From assembly GCA_902519445.1 (NCBI GenBank), contig CABYJR010000004.1, positions 1 through 37,212 of the forward strand: a DNA stretch of 37,212 nucleotides, in the 5' to 3' direction. The position numbers and the translations under genes were made by a program. Every line of letters starts with the position of its first letter. The first letter of the stretch is position 1. Under the pieces are notes generated by a model. That model ran no database searches. It worked only from the letters and a program-made list of their open reading frames with translations, and was not told where the DNA came from. Source of the stretch: an uncultured Pelagibacteraceae bacterium. Its GTDB lineage: Bacteria > Pseudomonadota > Alphaproteobacteria > Pelagibacterales > Pelagibacteraceae. Shown here piece after piece: positions 28,351 to 35,798 of the stretch.

Positions 28351-28763
28351 AAAAACTTTGTATAGTATTAGCAGATTATTATAAAGACATCTCCAAAATG
28401 TTGTTGGATGGTGCTGCCTCAGAGCAGGCAAATGATAAATGCAATCTAGTAATAAAAAAAGTTTACCATGTCCCTGGAGTTTTTGAAATCCCAGTTACAA
28501 TTTCTAAACATATAAATAGATATGATTGTTTTGTAGCTTTGGGGTGTGTTATTAAAGGAGAAACGCCTCATTTTGATTTAATTTCAAAGGCTGTTGTTAA
28601 TGCAATTATGGACTTATCAGTCGAAAGTAAAAAACCAATAGGAAATGGAATAATTACTTGTCTTAATATGAAACAAGCTCTTGAAAGAGCCAACCCAGAA
28701 GGAAAAGATATAGGAGGTAATGCTGTTTCAGCAGTAAACCAAACTTTGGCTAATTTTAAATAA
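28347..28763 (+). CDS. ribH: 6,7-dimethyl-8-ribityllumazine synthase
   Basis: Condenses DHBP with the RibD-pathway pyrimidine product to lumazine. The 138-residue protein carries VPGVFEIPVTISKHI, the phosphate-binding ALGCVIKGETPHFDLIS with the catalytic histidine, and KPIGNGIITCLNMKQALER followed by GGNAVSAV. It is slightly shorter than the typical 150-160 residues because the N-terminus is short. It overlaps ribB as ATGA, and its stop shares a base with the nusB start. The ribH-nusB pair is conserved very widely. Confidence 0.95.
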   Translation: MKKLCIVLADYYKDISKMLLDGAASEQANDKCNLVIKKVYHVPGVFEIPVTISKHINRYDCFVALGCVIKGETPHFDLISKAVVNAIMDLSVESKKPIGNGIITCLNMKQALERANPEGKDIGGNAVSAVNQTLANFK

Positions 28764-29167
28764 TGGATAAAGAAGCGCTTCAAAATCCTAGAGTAATAGT
28801 AATTCAAAAGTTATACGCATATCACTTAAATAAAGATTCTGAATTATATTTTCCAAAACATAGATATAGAAAATTTATTAAAGATGTTGTTGTTGGAACA
28901 ATTGAAAGAAAGGAATTAATAGAAAATCTAATAAATAAAGAATTAGAAAAAAATATTAATGAAAAAAAAACTGATTTAATGGTAAAATTAATGATTATGG
29001 CAGCAATATATGAATTTATGTTTATGCATAAAAATCCAGTGAAAGTAATAATATCTGAATATCTTAAGGTTTCAGATTCTTTTATTAAATCTTCACAAAA
29101 AAACTTCCTGAATGCTATTTTGGATAAAGCTTCTAAAATAAGCCGTGTTGTTAATGTGTCAAATTGA
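28763..29167 (+). CDS. nusB: Transcription antitermination factor NusB
   Basis: NusB binds boxA RNA with NusE (S10) for rRNA antitermination. The 134-residue all-helical protein matches the family in RVIVIQKLYAYHL near the N-terminus and in the C-terminal VIISEYLKVSDSFIKSSQKNFLNAILDK. It is the last gene of the rpiB-to-nusB run. A 107-bp gap with the hppA promoter follows. thiL, often downstream of nusB, is not here. Confidence 0.92.
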   Translation: MDKEALQNPRVIVIQKLYAYHLNKDSELYFPKHRYRKFIKDVVVGTIERKELIENLINKELEKNINEKKTDLMVKLMIMAAIYEFMFMHKNPVKVIISEYLKVSDSFIKSSQKNFLNAILDKASKISRVVNVSN

Positions 29168-29235
29168 ACTGCTCAATAAAATGGCAAATATACACAATTT
29201 AAAGAAGAAATTATTGTTGCCTTTTATGTTTTTTT

Positions 29236-29265
29236 TTGACACTTTTCGTTTTTATTCAATTTAAA
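29236..29265 (+). promoter_or_regulatory. Candidate promoter of hppA
   Basis: A perfect consensus TTGACA (29236-29241) is followed after 18 bp by TTTAAA (29260-29265). The -10 ends 9 bp before the ATG at 29275, so the mRNA would have a leader of about 0-4 nt, and no Shine-Dalgarno sequence is seen. The rest of the gap 29168-29274 shows T-rich sequence and no stem-loop terminator for nusB. Confidence 0.5.
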
Positions 29266-29274
29266 TTTTAATAA

Positions 29275-31368
29275 ATGATAGGAACACTTAATATAATAAT
29301 AGGAGCGGGATTATTAGCTATCCTATATGGATATATTGTTGGTAAACAAATTTTATCTTCAAGCCCTGGGAATTCAAAAATGCAGGAAATTGCAGCAGCT
29401 ATTCAAGAAGGAGCTCGGGCATACTTAAATCGTCAATATAAGACAATTGCTATAGTTGGAGTAATTATTTTATTTATAATTACATTTGCCTTAGGATTTT
29501 GGGTAGGCATAGGTTTTTTCATTGGAGCTTTTTTGTCTGGCGCAGCTGGTTATGTTGGAATGTTAATGTCTGTGCAGGCTAATGTAAGGACAGCTGAAGC
29601 GTCAAGAAAAGGTTTGTCAGCTGGTCTTAATATAGGATTTAAATCAGGTGCAGTAACGGGAATGTTAGTTGCGGGTTTAGCGCTATTATCTATAGCAGCA
29701 TATTATTTAGTTTTATTAAAATTTAATGTTGAGAGCAGAGAAACAATAAATGCTCTTGTAGGATTAGGTTTTGGAGCTTCTCTAATATCTATTTTTGCAC
29801 GATTAGGAGGAGGTATATTTACCAAGGGAGCAGATGTTGGAGCTGATTTAGTTGGCAAGGTTGAAGCTGGAATTCCAGAAGATGATCCAAGAAACCCAGC
29901 TGTTATTGCTGACAACGTAGGGGATAATGTTGGTGATTGCGCAGGCATGGCTGCAGATCTTTTTGAAACATACGCTGTTACAATTGTTGCAACAATGGTT
30001 TTGGCATCAATATTTTTTCAAGATAATTTAAATATGATGATATATCCATTAGCTATTGGAGGATCTTGTATTATTACTTCTATAGCTGGAACTTTTTTTG
30101 TTAAACTTGGTAAAAACAATAATATTATGGGAGCTTTATATAAAGGATTTATTGCTACTGCGATTCTTTCTGTAATAATTTTATATCCTGTCACAGATAA
30201 AATTATTGGATTAAATAATATATATTCATCTAATAATGCAACTTTTACAGGCTTTGGCCTTTTTCAATGTGGAGTCATAGGTTTAATCATAACCGGTTTA
30301 ATTATTTGGGTAACTGAGTATTACACTGGCACAAAATTTCGTCCTGTCATTAGTGTAGCAAAATCCTCTGTTACAGGACATGGAACAAATGTTATTCAAG
30401 GTTTAGCTGTTTCATTAGAAGCAACAGCCCTACCTGCAATAATAATAGTTGGTGGAATTTTATTGACTAATCATATCGCGGGTTTGTTTGGTATAGCTAT
30501 AGCTGTCACTACAATGCTTGCTTTAGCTGGCATGGTGGTTGCGCTTGATGCTTATGGTCCTGTGACTGATAATGCCGGAGGAATAGCTGAAATGTCCAAT
30601 CTTCCTAAAAATGTGAGAAAAACAACTGATGCTCTTGATGCTGTTGGAAATACTACTAAAGCTGTTACCAAAGGTTATGCTATAGGTTCCGCTGGTCTTG
30701 GTGCCTTAGTTTTGTTCGCAGCTTATACGGAGGACATTAAATTTTTTTCAAATGTTAAAGGATCTAATTTAGAAAATATATCTGTTAGTTTTGATCTATC
30801 AAATCCTTTTGTCGTAGTAGGTTTATTATTTGGAGGAATGCTCCCATACCTTTTTGGTTCTATGTCAATGCAAGCTGTAGGAAGGGCTGGAGGAGCAGTA
30901 GTACTTGAAGTTAGAAGACAATTTAAAAAAATACCAGGTATTATGAAACGAAAAAGAAAACCAGATTATGGTAGATTAGTTGATTTATTGACTAAAGCTG
31001 CCATTAAAGAAATGATAATACCTTCTTTATTACCAGTTCTATCTCCAATATTTTTATATATTTTTATTTTAAATATAGCTGGTATGGAAGCTGCCCTTTC
31101 GTCTTTAGGAGCTATGTTATTAGGAGTTATTATTACAGGATTATTCGTAGCTATTTCAATGACAGCTGGGGGAGGAGCGTGGGATAATGCAAAAAAATAT
31201 ATCGAGGATGGTAAATTTGGAGGCAAAGGTTCCGAAGCTCATAAAGCTGCTGTTACAGGTGATACAGTTGGTGATCCTTATAAAGATACTGCTGGTCCGG
31301 CTGTAAACCCAATGATTAAAATAACTAATATTGTAGCTTTATTATTATTAGCAGTTATTGCACACTAA
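29275..31368 (+). CDS. hppA: H+-translocating membrane pyrophosphatase, K+-independent type
   Basis: An integral membrane pyrophosphatase (697 residues, about 16 transmembrane segments) that couples PPi hydrolysis to proton transport. The catalytic loop reads [20 protein letters not shown], followed by [18 protein letters not shown]; the C-terminal conserved segment is [18 protein letters not shown]. In [18 protein letters not shown] the residue at 462 is lysine, the marker of the K+-independent H+-pumping subfamily (the K+-dependent form has alanine). SAR11 and other alphaproteobacteria carry this enzyme, probably to recover energy from biosynthetic PPi. It is a single-gene unit, ending 2 bp from the convergent bamE stop. 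Confidence 0.97.
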   Translation: MIGTLNIIIGAGLLAILYGYIVGKQILSSSPGNSKMQEIAAAIQEGARAYLNRQYKTIAIVGVIILFIITFALGFWVGIGFFIGAFLSGAAGYVGMLMSVQANVRTAEASRKGLSAGLNIGFKSGAVTGMLVAGLALLSIAAYYLVLLKFNVESRETINALVGLGFGASLISIFARLGGGIFTKGADVGADLVGKVEAGIPEDDPRNPAVIADNVGDNVGDCAGMAADLFETYAVTIVATMVLASIFFQDNLNMMIYPLAIGGSCIITSIAGTFFVKLGKNNNIMGALYKGFIATAILSVIILYPVTDKIIGLNNIYSSNNATFTGFGLFQCGVIGLIITGLIIWVTEYYTGTKFRPVISVAKSSVTGHGTNVIQGLAVSLEATALPAIIIVGGILLTNHIAGLFGIAIAVTTMLALAGMVVALDAYGPVTDNAGGIAEMSNLPKNVRKTTDALDAVGNTTKAVTKGYAIGSAGLGALVLFAAYTEDIKFFSNVKGSNLENISVSFDLSNPFVVVGLLFGGMLPYLFGSMSMQAVGRAGGAVVLEVRRQFKKIPGIMKRKRKPDYGRLVDLLTKAAIKEMIIPSLLPVLSPIFLYIFILNIAGMEAALSSLGAMLLGVIITGLFVAISMTAGGGAWDNAKKYIEDGKFGGKGSEAHKAAVTGDTVGDPYKDTAGPAVNPMIKITNIVALLLLAVIAH

Positions 31369-31370
31369 TA

Positions 31371-31823
31371 TTATTTTCTTTTTTGTATCATTTTTTGTCT
31401 TACACTTGACAAGAAACTATAAATAAAATTTTCTTTTCTCAATTCATTAACCGTTTCATCTTTTGCAAATTTTATCTCGTTCATATGTTTTTTATCATAA
31501 AACTCTTTTCTTTGAAGAATCCCATATTTGTCAAAATCTAGAACCAAAACATTGTTTTTCAAAAGATAATTTCTACCAAGCTTTAATAATTTACCTCTAG
31601 TTCTTGTTCTTTCAATATATATCCACAAATTATCATTCGACATACCTTTTGTAGAAGGCTGGCCTAAAATAGATATAGCGTCATTTTTGTTAGATACATT
31701 GACTTGTATTAATTTTTCTCTTTTCTTAAGATAAGCTACGCCATGTGTTTTTATTACTTCATTTTGACTACAATTAAATGTAAAAAATAATATAAAAACG
31801 AAATAAAATATTTTTTTTATCAT
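31371..31823 (-). CDS. bamE: Outer membrane assembly lipoprotein BamE (SmpA/OmlA family)
   Basis: A 150-residue lipoprotein of the beta-barrel assembly machinery. The signal peptide MIKKIFYFVFILFFTFNC ends in a lipobox-like FTFNC with the acylated cysteine at residue 18. The SmpA/OmlA domain follows (about 35-115; AISILGQPSTKGMSNDNLWIY is the typical core). The ATG at 31821-31823 is needed for the signal peptide, yet it directly abuts the start codon of the plus-strand bc1 chaperone gene (CATATG). No Shine-Dalgarno sequence is visible in the region that would form its leader, which lies inside the neighbouring coding region. Confidence 0.88.
   Translation of the reverse strand: MIKKIFYFVFILFFTFNCSQNEVIKTHGVAYLKKREKLIQVNVSNKNDAISILGQPSTKGMSNDNLWIYIERTRTRGKLLKLGRNYLLKNNVLVLDFDKYGILQRKEFYDKKHMNEIKFAKDETVNELRKENFIYSFLSSVRQKMIQKRK
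31764..31793 (+). promoter_or_regulatory. Candidate promoter of the bc1 chaperone-rpmF-plsX run, inside bamE
   Basis: TTGACT (31764-31769) and TAATAT (31788-31793) are separated by 18 bp; a start near 31800 would give a leader of about 24 nt before the ATG at 31824. The whole element lies within the bamE signal-peptide codons, read on the opposite strand. Confidence 0.4.
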
Positions 31824-32348
31824 ATGAACAATTTACCAAGTCATCACAAATTTAATGAACTAAACTTATATAACAATATTCTTTCTTTATCACGTAATAA
31901 ATTATTTTATACAAAATTTGCCCTCGCTGACACATTCCAAAATAGGATAAATTTAATTTTTTTTCATATTTCCTTCATTTTTATTAAAGTTAATAAGAGT
32001 GAGAAGAAAAATGATTATAAGGTCTTTCATCAAAAATTATTTGATACTGTATTTAATCAAATAGAGATGAATATGAGAGAATTAGGATTTGGCGATGTTA
32101 CGGTAAATAAAAATATGAAATTTTTAGTTAAATCTTTTTATAACATTCTCCTTTTTTCTGAGAAATTTAATGACAAAAATAATGAATATAAAAGAACCTT
32201 TTTTAAAGAATGTTTAAAATGTAATATTAACAGCAAAACCGCTAATTATGATAATTTAATAGCCTATTTTAGAGATTTTCAAACTTTTTGTTTTGATTTA
32301 AGTTCTGATAGTGTATTAAAAGGTGAATTTAAATTTAAATTTAATTGA
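31824..32348 (+). CDS. Ubiquinol-cytochrome c chaperone family protein (CBP3-like)
   Basis: The 174-residue protein matches the bacterial relatives of mitochondrial Cbp3, which helps assemble cytochrome b of the bc1 complex. The family pattern is LYNNILSLSRNKLFYTKFALADTFQNRINLI (about 15-45), a hydrophobic helix, then FNQIEMNMRELGFGDVTVNKNMK and LVKSFYNILL. Divergent in sequence but the bamE / chaperone / (DUF177) / rpmF / plsX arrangement is seen in alphaproteobacteria, and it supports the call. Here no DUF177 (YceD) gene lies between it and rpmF. Its ATG abuts the bamE start codon with no intergenic base. Confidence 0.75.
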   Translation: MNNLPSHHKFNELNLYNNILSLSRNKLFYTKFALADTFQNRINLIFFHISFIFIKVNKSEKKNDYKVFHQKLFDTVFNQIEMNMRELGFGDVTVNKNMKFLVKSFYNILLFSEKFNDKNNEYKRTFFKECLKCNINSKTANYDNLIAYFRDFQTFCFDLSSDSVLKGEFKFKFN

Positions 32349-32357
32349 TTTAATAAT

Positions 32358-32537
32358 ATGGCTGTTCCAAAACGAAAAACATCAAAATCAAGAAGAAATA
32401 AGCGAAGATCACATCATAAAATTTCTTCAATAAATATAATTGAAGATAAGAAATCAGGTGAATTTCGGCTTTCTCATCATCTCGATTTGAAAACTGGTAT
32501 TTATAATGGAAAGCAAATTTTAGATCCTAAAAAATAA
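32358..32537 (+). CDS. rpmF: 50S ribosomal protein L32
   Basis: A 59-residue protein starting [20 protein letters not shown], the diagnostic N-terminus of bacterial L32; later [23 protein letters not shown] fits the alphaproteobacterial form. It has no zinc-binding cysteines (the C-minus type). It begins 9 bp after the bc1 chaperone gene and ends 13 bp before plsX. The rpmF-plsX linkage is ancient and widespread. Confidence 0.96.
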   Translation: MAVPKRKTSKSRRNKRRSHHKISSINIIEDKKSGEFRLSHHLDLKTGIYNGKQILDPKK

Positions 32538-32550
32538 TTTTTCAATATTT

Positions 32551-33561
32551 ATGAATGATAAAGTAAAAATTGCAGTAGATGCAATGGGTGGTGATAACGC
32601 GCCTAAAAAAATTATAAAAGGCATTGAATTATCTTTAAAGCAAAAAAAGGATAATTATTTTTATTTATTTGGTAAAAAAGATTTAATAGAAAATGAGGTA
32701 AAAAATAATAATTTAGTACGTGAGAATTCTGAAATTATTGATGCAAAAGATATTATATCAGATGACGAAAGCCCACTTGCAGCTGCTAAGAAAAGCAAAG
32801 AAACTAGCATGTGGAAATCTATCGAATTTTTAAAAAATAAAAAAGCTGATATAACATTGTCAGCTGGAAATACGGGAGCAATGTTAGTTATATCAAGACT
32901 CCTTCTTAATAATATTAAAGGAATCAATAAACCAGCTCTTGCAGGGTTATGGCCAAATCAAAATAACATGAACATAGTTTTGGATCTTGGTGCAAATATA
33001 GTTTGTGATGAAAAAAATTTATGTGATTTTGCATCCATGGGATCAGCTTTATTTAAATCACTTTTTGAAAATGAAAAACCAAGGGTAGCCCTTTTAAATG
33101 TCGGGCTGGAAGAAAATAAAGGTAACGATGTTTTGAAAAAAACTTTTTCAATAATGAAAAAAAATGACATAAAAAATTTTGATTTTACAGGATATATAGA
33201 AGGCAATCATATAATGGATGGAGATGTTGATGTTATAGTTACAGATGGATTTACTGGAAATGTTGCGCTTAAAACTGCTGAAGGTACTGCAAATTTTATA
33301 ACAAAAAATTTAAAAAAATCATTGAACAAATTATCAATTTTATTTTCCTATTCTTCTCTTAAGAGATTTAAAAATAAACTAGATCCAAGAAAATATAATG
33401 GAGCTATTTTTCTAGGATTAGAAAGTCCACTTGTAAAAAGTCATGGTGCAACTGATTCAGTTGGCTTCGCTCATTCTATTAATGTATGCAATCAAATTAT
33501 AAATGCTAACCTTATTGAAAAGATTAAATCTAATCTTATTACTATTGACGATAAATTATAA
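32551..33561 (+). CDS. plsX: Phosphate acyltransferase PlsX
   Basis: Converts acyl-ACP to acyl-phosphate, the first step of phospholipid synthesis in the PlsX/PlsY route. The 336-residue protein has VAVDAMGGDNAPKKI at the N-terminus, TLSAGNTGAML, LLNVGLEENKGND, and DVIVTDGFTGNVALKT. Length is normal. fabH, the usual next gene in proteobacteria, is missing; ihfA starts 20 bp downstream. Confidence 0.96.
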   Translation: MNDKVKIAVDAMGGDNAPKKIIKGIELSLKQKKDNYFYLFGKKDLIENEVKNNNLVRENSEIIDAKDIISDDESPLAAAKKSKETSMWKSIEFLKNKKADITLSAGNTGAMLVISRLLLNNIKGINKPALAGLWPNQNNMNIVLDLGANIVCDEKNLCDFASMGSALFKSLFENEKPRVALLNVGLEENKGNDVLKKTFSIMKKNDIKNFDFTGYIEGNHIMDGDVDVIVTDGFTGNVALKTAEGTANFITKNLKKSLNKLSILFSYSSLKRFKNKLDPRKYNGAIFLGLESPLVKSHGATDSVGFAHSINVCNQIINANLIEKIKSNLITIDDKL

Positions 33562-33581
33562 AGTAATAGTATTTTCAACTA

Positions 33582-33878
33582 ATGGTAAAAAAAAATTTTA
33601 CTAGAAAAGAACTATCAAATAAAATTTCTAAACGTATTGGTTTTTCCAAAAACTATTCATCGATAATTGTTGATGATTTTTTTGAAACTTTGATTCATCA
33701 TTTGGTAAAATTCAAACAAATTAAAATTTCATCATTTGGTACTTTTCAAGTTAAAAATAAAAAAGAAAGAATAGGAAGAAATCCAAAAACAAAAGAAGAA
33801 GCAAAAATTAGTTCAAGAAAGGTTGTTAAATTTAGACCTTCATCATTTTTTAAAAAAAAAATAAATGAAAAATATTGA
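33582..33878 (+). CDS. ihfA: Integration host factor alpha-type DNA-bending protein
   Basis: A 98-residue HU/IHF-family protein. The beta-arm sequence RIGRNPKTKEEAKISSRKVVKFRPS contains the intercalating proline P68, and the N-terminus FTRKELSNKISKRIGFSKNYSS is the IHF-alpha dimerisation part. It lies between plsX and a MerR-type gene, the usual ihfA place in alphaproteobacteria, which favours IHF-alpha over HU. The last 14 bp overlap the merR-like gene. Confidence 0.9.
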   Translation: MVKKNFTRKELSNKISKRIGFSKNYSSIIVDDFFETLIHHLVKFKQIKISSFGTFQVKNKKERIGRNPKTKEEAKISSRKVVKFRPSSFFKKKINEKY

Positions 33879-34269
33879 TAAATTTGAAAATAAATATAAG
33901 ACTATAGGAGAGGTTGCCAAGCAACTAAATCTTATTGACAAAAAAACTGGTCAATTACAAACACACACTATTAGATATTGGGAAACACAATTCAAACAAA
34001 TCAAGCCTACTATAATGGCTGGTCGACGAAGATATTACTCTAGTAAAAACATTAAAATATTAATTTTAATAAAATCTTTATTAAAAGAAAAAGGACTGAC
34101 AATAAGTGGAGTTAAAAAACTGTTAGAAGGAAAGAATTTAGAATCTATTGACGATACTATAAATTTTGGTGTATATAAGCCTACCAATTATTCTACGAAA
34201 ATTATTAGGGACAAATTAAAAAATATATCGAAAATTATTAAAGATTTAAAAAAAATAAAAAATGGCTAA
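33865..34269 (+). CDS. MerR-family transcriptional regulator
   Basis: A 134-residue protein with an N-terminal MerR winged helix-turn-helix (about 12-75): TIGEVAKQLNL, HTIRYWETQFKQIKP and AGRRRYYSSKNI. A short helical C-terminal tail lacks obvious metal-binding cysteines. The same regulator follows ihfA in most alphaproteobacteria; its targets are not known to me. The start overlaps ihfA by 14 bp and the end overlaps rpmG by 8 bp, so it is probably a constitutively expressed member of the operon. Confidence 0.88.
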   Translation: MKNIDKFENKYKTIGEVAKQLNLIDKKTGQLQTHTIRYWETQFKQIKPTIMAGRRRYYSSKNIKILILIKSLLKEKGLTISGVKKLLEGKNLESIDDTINFGVYKPTNYSTKIIRDKLKNISKIIKDLKKIKNG

Positions 34270-34453
34270 AAAAACTCACATAAAGGTAAGGTTAGTTCCC
34301 GAAGCTAAACCAGATAGTTCTTTTTTTTATTATGTAAAAAAACCTACCAAAGGCGAAAAAGCAAAAATTAAATTGAAGGTTAAAAAATATAATCCCGCAA
34401 CAAGAAAACATGAAGTTTTTGTTGAAAAAAAATTACCTCCACATAGTAAATAA
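34262..34453 (+). CDS. rpmG: 50S ribosomal protein L33
   Basis: A 63-residue basic protein fitting L33: MAKKTHIKVRLVPEAKPDSS followed by FFYYVKKPTKGEKAKIKLKKY-like core and a C-terminal NPATRKHEVFVEKKL. It has no cysteine, so it is the zinc-free type. It is a few residues longer than typical L33 (about 55). It overlaps the merR-like gene by 8 bp. Its TAA stop directly abuts the TAA stop of the convergent chorismate mutase gene (TAATTA). Confidence 0.88.
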   Translation: MAKKTHIKVRLVPEAKPDSSFFYYVKKPTKGEKAKIKLKVKKYNPATRKHEVFVEKKLPPHSK

Positions 34454-34732
34454 TTATTTCTTCTTAAAATTTCTTCTTTGAAAATCTATATAGCTAGAAA
34501 TCATAGATTTCCAAATTTTTTTAGTAATGCGAGGATCTATTTTATTTTGTATTGATTTTCTTTTTAATTTTAATAAAATTTCATTGTTTCTTTTATGATC
34601 AACAATTTGATGCCTATATTTTTTAAGAATTAGCATTTTTTTGACAATAATCGTTCTTTTTTTAATCAGATTAAAAATTTGCTGATCTATCTTATCAATC
34701 TTTTTTCTTTCTTTTTTTAATCGTCTATTCAT
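34454..34732 (-). CDS. Chorismate mutase, AroQ class
   Basis: A 92-residue, all-helical stand-alone chorismate mutase that would convert chorismate to prephenate for phenylalanine and tyrosine. Compared with the E. coli P-protein mutase, R9, R26, K37 or K38, D45, R48 and Q85 fall at the expected places of the active-site residues. The position after R48, usually glutamate in the D-x-x-R-E motif, is N49. The protein is very lysine/arginine rich. Its stop abuts the rpmG stop; its start is 40 bp from the divergent ctaA, a gap in which I see no clear promoter boxes. Confidence 0.8.
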   Translation of the reverse strand: MNRRLKKERKKIDKIDQQIFNLIKKRTIIVKKMLILKKYRHQIVDHKRNNEILLKLKRKSIQNKIDPRITKKIWKSMISSYIDFQRRNFKKK

Positions 34733-34772
34733 ATAAGCGACAATTTAATAATTTTATATTTAACAAATAGAT

Positions 34773-35798
34773 ATGTATATTAATTTTATGAACGAAGATA
34801 ACAAAAATATTTATATATCTTCCTGGTTATTGTTAATAACTTTCTTGATCGCCTTAATAATTATAGTTGGTGGATTAACAAGGTTAACTGATTCAGGGTT
34901 ATCAATTACCAAATGGCAATTATTTTCTGGATTTTTACCTCCTTTAAATAATGCTGATTGGGAAACCTATTTTAATTTATATAAAGAAATTCCAGAATTT
35001 AAAATTCAAAATTACGCAATGACTATGAATGAATTCAAGATAATTTTTTGGTGGGAGTGGGCGCATAGATTTTTAGGAAGATTAATAGGAATTTTTTTTC
35101 TATTACCACTTATTTATTTTACAATAAAATTAGGTTTTAAAAATTTAAAAAGTCTTTATTTAATATTTTTTCTTATATGTTTTCAGGGTTTTATTGGCTG
35201 GTATATGGTTTCAAGTGGATTAGAAAATAGACTAGATGTCAGTCACTATAGATTGGCTATACATTTGTTAATCGCTTTTTTTATTCTTTCGCTAATTTTA
35301 TGGGATTATTTAAAGTTAAAAGATATTAATTTATCTCATAAAAAATTAAAATTTTTCTTACCTTTAATATTTTTAATATTAGTTTTTTGCCAAATAGCAG
35401 TTGGAGCTTTTGTTTCAGGAATGGATGCTGGAACTATATACAACTCTTGGCCACTAATGGGTTCATCTTATTTTCCAGATGATAATGATTTTATCAACAT
35501 GTTTGCCTTAAGTGCTTTTAGCGAACCTTCTTTAGTTCAATTTTACCATAGAAATTTAGCATATATAATTCTTATCTATTATATAATTTTAGTTTATAAA
35601 ATTTATAAAAATAATTTAATAAGATACTTTCTTCCGATAAAGATAATTGGTTTAATTTTGATTGTTCAGATTATATTAGGAATTTTTACTTTATTGTATG
35701 GTGCACAGATTTACTTAGCTTCTATGCACCAAATTACTTCAATTTTTTTAGTAAGTTCTAGTATATATTTTCTATACTTGAACTCGAGTTCTAACTAA
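34773..35798 (+). CDS. ctaA: Heme A synthase (COX15/CtaA)
   Basis: Oxidises the C8 methyl of heme O to the formyl group of heme A for cytochrome c oxidase. The 341-residue protein has eight predicted transmembrane segments and the four family histidines: in WWEWAHRFLGR, DVSHYRLAIHL, QFYHRNLAY and SMHQITSIF. N-terminal GGLTRLTDSGLSITKWQ is diagnostic of the COX15 type found in alphaproteobacteria. The ATG at 34773 is used here; an ATG at 34788 would shorten it by five residues. The last 8 bp overlap the convergent metY. Confidence 0.95.
   Translation: MYINFMNEDNKNIYISSWLLLITFLIALIIIVGGLTRLTDSGLSITKWQLFSGFLPPLNNADWETYFNLYKEIPEFKIQNYAMTMNEFKIIFWWEWAHRFLGRLIGIFFLLPLIYFTIKLGFKNLKSLYLIFFLICFQGFIGWYMVSSGLENRLDVSHYRLAIHLLIAFFILSLILWDYLKLKDINLSHKKLKFFLPLIFLILVFCQIAVGAFVSGMDAGTIYNSWPLMGSSYFPDDNDFINMFALSAFSEPSLVQFYHRNLAYIILIYYIILVYKIYKNNLIRYFLPIKIIGLILIVQIILGIFTLLYGAQIYLASMHQITSIFLVSSSIYFLYLNSSSN

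Noticed and set aside
29168-29235. An intrinsic terminator after nusB from the T-rich run near 29228-29237
   Set aside because: No GC-rich stem precedes the T tract; the T-run more likely forms part of the hppA promoter region.
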